From positions 1 through 64,000 of the forward strand of contig JADFIG010000004.1 of assembly GCA_022566735.1 (NCBI GenBank): 64,000 nt of DNA, written 5' to 3'. The notes under the pieces are model-generated. The model was given only the letters and a program-made list of their open reading frames with translations, was not told the origin of the DNA and ran no database searches. The translations under genes and the position numbers were made by a program. Positions 62,248 through 64,000 of this stretch are shown here, in pieces (within the stretch, counting starts at the first letter, position 1; every line of letters begins with the position of its first letter). This DNA comes from Pseudomonadota bacterium. Its GTDB lineage: Bacteria > Pseudomonadota > Gammaproteobacteria > Burkholderiales > Burkholderiaceae_C.

Positions 62248-62265
62248 CGTTTCCCTGGGGAAACG
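62248..62265 (-). promoter_or_regulatory. Strong hairpin in the riboswitch leader
   Basis: On the minus strand CGTTTCCC and GGGAAACG pair perfectly over 8 bp with a 2-base loop. No U-run follows, so it is not an intrinsic terminator by itself. It lies downstream of the aptamer and may belong to the leader RNA structure. Confidence 0.4.
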
Positions 62266-62273
62266 TGCGATGA

Positions 62274-62335
62274 CAGACAGGCAGCCCCATGGCCGTGAGG
62301 CCACGAAGGGCAAGGTCAGGCAGTGACCCTGTCTG
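62274..62335 (-). promoter_or_regulatory. Possible expression platform of the riboswitch (alternative stem)
   Basis: On the minus strand CAGACAGG (plus coordinates 62335-62328) can pair over 8 bp with CCTGTCTG (62281-62274), enclosing a second hairpin TGGCC-TCAC-GGCCA (62290-62303). The upstream arm overlaps the 3' edge of the aptamer, so this stem and the aptamer's closing helix may exclude each other. No U-run follows, which argues against a simple terminator. Confidence 0.45.
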
Positions 62336-62441
62336 GCAACCCCGCTATCGTGATCTGCCTGGGAGATGGGCCAGGACAGACGTTAGACCGGAGGCTTTGC
62401 GACCCCGCCTTTCGTGCGGGTGTGCCGGGATGTGAAGCCAT
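62333..62441 (-). ncRNA. Cyclic di-GMP-I (GEMM-I) riboswitch aptamer
   Basis: Read on the minus strand, the segment has the order of conserved blocks of the Vibrio Vc2 aptamer. These are CGGCACACC (Vc2 GGGCAAACC), then a stem capped by ACGAAAGG, then CGCAAAGCCTCCGGTCTAA (Vc2 CGCAAAGCCUCCGGCCUAA), a second hairpin (CCTGGCCCATCTCCCAGG) and the closing GATAGCGGGGTTGCC (Vc2 GGUAGCGGGGUUACC). One deviation is visible: the base before CGCAAAGCC is U, where Vc2 has an A that stacks on the ligand. The aptamer lies behind a promoter at 62440-62468 and about 530 bases before fliE, so the fliE operon is the apparent target. Ends are given to within a few bases. Confidence 0.88.
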
Positions 62442-62468
62442 GCTAAGTTTTGTTGCGATTTGCCGCAA
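62440..62468 (-). promoter_or_regulatory. Sigma-70-type promoter of the riboswitch/fliE transcript
   Basis: On the minus strand, -35 TTGCGG (62468-62463) and -10 TAGCAT (62445-62440) are separated by exactly 17 bases. Transcription would begin near 62433, at the edge of the aptamer. The exact fit of promoter and aptamer edge supports both calls. Confidence 0.6.
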
Positions 62469-62470
62469 CA
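62451..62470. promoter_or_regulatory. Inverted repeat overlapping the -35 region
   Basis: TGTTGCG (62451-62457), 6-base spacer, CGCAACA (62464-62470): a perfect 7-bp inverted repeat lying over the -35 element and spacer of the minus-strand promoter. This is the geometry of a repressor operator. A second inverted repeat GTGCAT-CA-ATGCAC follows at 62498-62511. Confidence 0.5.
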
Positions 62471-62602
62471 CCCTGCGTTCAGCATCCGGGGGCTGATGTG
62501 CATCAATGCACGGCTTTTCCCAAAACCTCATCCCGCGCCGACCTGAAAATGAAAAAAGTGAGCGCTGTGGTGGCTGATTTTGAAACACATTGTGTCTGTG
62601 CG

Positions 62603-62618
62603 TGACACTTTCATGTCA
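62603..62618. promoter_or_regulatory. Short inverted repeat on the fliM side
   Basis: TGACA (62603-62607), 6-base spacer, TGTCA (62614-62618); a further TGTGACA lies at 62634-62640. It is about 200 bases before fliM and might be a regulator site. A weak -10 candidate TAGAAT lies at 62752-62757. Support is limited. Confidence 0.3.
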
Positions 62619-62819
62619 GCCCGCTTGCGTTGATGTGACAACGCCCGGGAGTGTGGTCAAACGCATCGGATTCAATTTGGCTGCGTGAACTAGTCCCGCC
62701 GCACATTGGATTTGATGCGGGGTTTATGGGTGAATTTGCGGGCGCGCTGCCTAGAATGGCGTCGCAGCCCTGGTGTGAATATGGGGCTGAATGGACAGCT
62801 TGTCCGGAAACTCCCGCCC

Positions 62820-63740
62820 ATGAGCCTCTCACCCACCCCTTCCCTGCGGACTGCCTTGGCGTCGGCGCGGCCACACCCGGTGCTGGATCCCCGCAGCCTG
62901 GGGCGCCCGGTGCACCGCCTGGACACCTTCACACGCCGCCTCCAGGCCGACCTCGACGAGGTCTTCATCCTGGGCCTCAACCGGCGCTACCGAGCCGGCT
63001 TCGTGCTGCGGGACGTGCGCATCGACCGCACGGCCGCCGTGGAGGCCGTGGGCGTTGCACCTGTGCCGGCGACGCCGCAGCCGCGCTGGCAGTCCCTGGT
63101 CAGCGAGGTGGGCCGCATCGGCTTCAGCATCGACCGCCCCTTGCTGATGACGGTGCTGAACTACCGCTATGGCCTGCATGAGGGCTCCAACGATGGCCGG
63201 TCCGCCGACGAGCCGCTGGCCCCCGAGACCACCACCGAGGCCCGTCTGAGCACCATGCTGGCCCTGCAGTGGGCCAACACCCTGGCGCTGTGCATCGACA
63301 CCCTCCAAGGCACGCTGGACGGCCAGGCCGTGCACGAGTTCACCCCGGTGGCGGGTGCACCCGCGCTGGGCGAGGGCAGCTGGACGGTCACGGCCACCGT
63401 CAGCGAGACGGTGCTGGGTGTCAGCGGCCAGGTGCGCTTCCGCCTGGACGAGGCCTGGATGGCCCGCCTGCTGCGCCAGCTGGCGCCGGCCCGTGAACGC
63501 GCCACGCCCACCGCAGCGCCGCAGGCCCCGCTGCCTGGCCGCCTGTCGCTGACCCTGCAGGCCCGCCTGCTGGAGCAGGAGCTGCCCCTGGGCACCTTGC
63601 TGGACCTGCACGTCGGCGATGTGCTGCCGGTGCGCCTGGGCCTGGCCGATGTGCTGGTCGACGACGCCCGCCTCTTCAAGGCCGCGGTGGCCGAGCACCA
63701 GGGCAAGTTGTGCCTGACCTCTTTCCAAGACGCTGAATGA
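62820..63740 (+). CDS. Divergent flagellar motor switch protein FliM (Flag-2/SctQ-like)
   Basis: A 306-residue C-ring protein. The C-terminal SpoA (FliMN_C) domain is clear (LSLTLQARLLEQELPLGTLL, then DLHVGDVLPV and ending LTSFQDAE); the middle resembles the FliM/SctQ core only loosely. The N-terminal CheY-binding segment of ordinary FliM (ILSQ-EIDALL type) is absent. This fits the FliM of lateral/Flag-2 systems. ATG 62820 is chosen with GGAA upstream; the frame is open from 62706 (ATG also at 62781). It is the first gene of a plus-strand run that continues out of the window. Confidence 0.8.
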   Translation: MSLSPTPSLRTALASARPHPVLDPRSLGRPVHRLDTFTRRLQADLDEVFILGLNRRYRAGFVLRDVRIDRTAAVEAVGVAPVPATPQPRWQSLVSEVGRIGFSIDRPLLMTVLNYRYGLHEGSNDGRSADEPLAPETTTEARLSTMLALQWANTLALCIDTLQGTLDGQAVHEFTPVAGAPALGEGSWTVTATVSETVLGVSGQVRFRLDEAWMARLLRQLAPARERATPTAAPQAPLPGRLSLTLQARLLEQELPLGTLLDLHVGDVLPVRLGLADVLVDDARLFKAAVAEHQGKLCLTSFQDAE

Positions 63741-63741
63741 G

Positions 63742-64000
63742 ATGGATGCCATGAGCGACAAACTCGACCTCGACAACCTGCTGGCCGACATCGCGGAAGA
63801 AGGCGCTGCCGCCCAGCCCGCAGCGGCCGCACAAGCCGCGCCTTCGCGCGTGCAGCGCGACTTCACGCAGATGATGCGCAAGATCCCCGTCACGCTGACG
63901 CTGGAGGTGGGCTCGGCGCGCATCTCCCTGCAGGACCTCATGGAGATGGGGCCCGACAGCGTCGTCGAGCTGGACTCCCTGGCCGGCACACCGCTGATCA
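63742..64000 (+). CDS. Flagellar motor switch protein FliN (5' part, cut by the window end)
   Basis: The first 86 codons of FliN are present: an acidic start (DKLDLDNLLADIAEEG), an Ala/Gln linker and the beginning of the SpoA domain (MMRKIPVTLTLEVGSARISL, then LMEMGPDSVVELD). ATG 63742, one base after the fliM stop, and ATG 63751 are both possible. The gene runs beyond the window; export-gate genes (fliPQR, flhBA) are expected to follow. Confidence 0.9.
   Translation, partial: MDAMSDKLDLDNLLADIAEEGAAAQPAAAAQAAPSRVQRDFTQMMRKIPVTLTLEVGSARISLQDLMEMGPDSVVELDSLAGTPLI

Larger units (their letters stand above)
61802..62819. other. 1-kb divergent regulatory region between fliE and fliM
   Basis: No convincing gene lies here; short frames on both strands have no recognisable product. 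Base composition drops in parts (about 61.9-62.0 and 62.5-62.75 kb). The region holds a cyclic di-GMP riboswitch with its promoter on the minus strand, several hairpins behind it, and inverted repeats, all listed separately. In known Flag-2/lateral clusters the regulator gene lafK lies at this place; it is absent here. Confidence 0.7.

Overview
The window is mostly a very GC-rich, densely packed stretch from a Burkholderiales-type betaproteobacterium (about 7.16-64 kb). Joined to it at the left is about 7.1 kb of lower GC and different codon use, with actinobacterial-looking genes. The join lies inside one long open reading frame (2401-8004). That frame starts as a secreted multidomain protein, passes into a piece of an oligopeptide-binding protein, and ends as the C-terminal half of a cytochrome P450. 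The simplest reading is a chimeric assembly; a real recombination is not excluded. Statements about the host below refer to the right-hand part.

Left part (1-7.16 kb): an AbiGi-like protein (223-1161), about 630 bp without a convincing gene, a small membrane-anchored protein, and the large secreted protein with zinc-phospholipase-C-like, C39-peptidase-like and TolB-type propeller domains.

Right part, in order. (1) P450 fragment, then the K+ transporter kup with a kdpE/short-kdpD two-component pair upstream of it (7.99-12.24 kb). (2) One long minus-strand operon, hypB-hypF-hypC-hypD-hypE-hoxF-hoxU-hoxY-hoxH-hoxW-hypA (12.3-24.0 kb), which encodes an NAD-linked bidirectional [NiFe] hydrogenase and almost its whole maturation set, with genes overlapping by a few bases. 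(3) An HD-GYP phosphodiesterase for cyclic di-GMP and a patatin-like phospholipase. (4) A CeoAB-OpcM/BpeEF-OprC type drug efflux operon (llpE-bpeE-bpeF-oprC) with a divergent LysR regulator, then a SulP-type anion transporter. (5) A flagellar gene cluster filling 36.9-64 kb.

The flagellar cluster looks like the secondary (lateral, Flag-2/Laf) type. The block fliD-fliS-fliT-fliK-fliL-fliA-motA-motB matches lafBCDEFSTU, FliM is divergent and lacks the CheY-binding segment, and FlgJ is split into two genes. No flagellin, no LafK activator and no chemotaxis gene is visible in the window. The 1-kb gap between fliE (minus) and fliM (plus) carries a clear cyclic di-GMP-I (GEMM-I, Vc2-like) riboswitch on the minus strand, directly behind a sigma-70-type promoter. 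This suggests that the fliE operon is read under cyclic di-GMP control.
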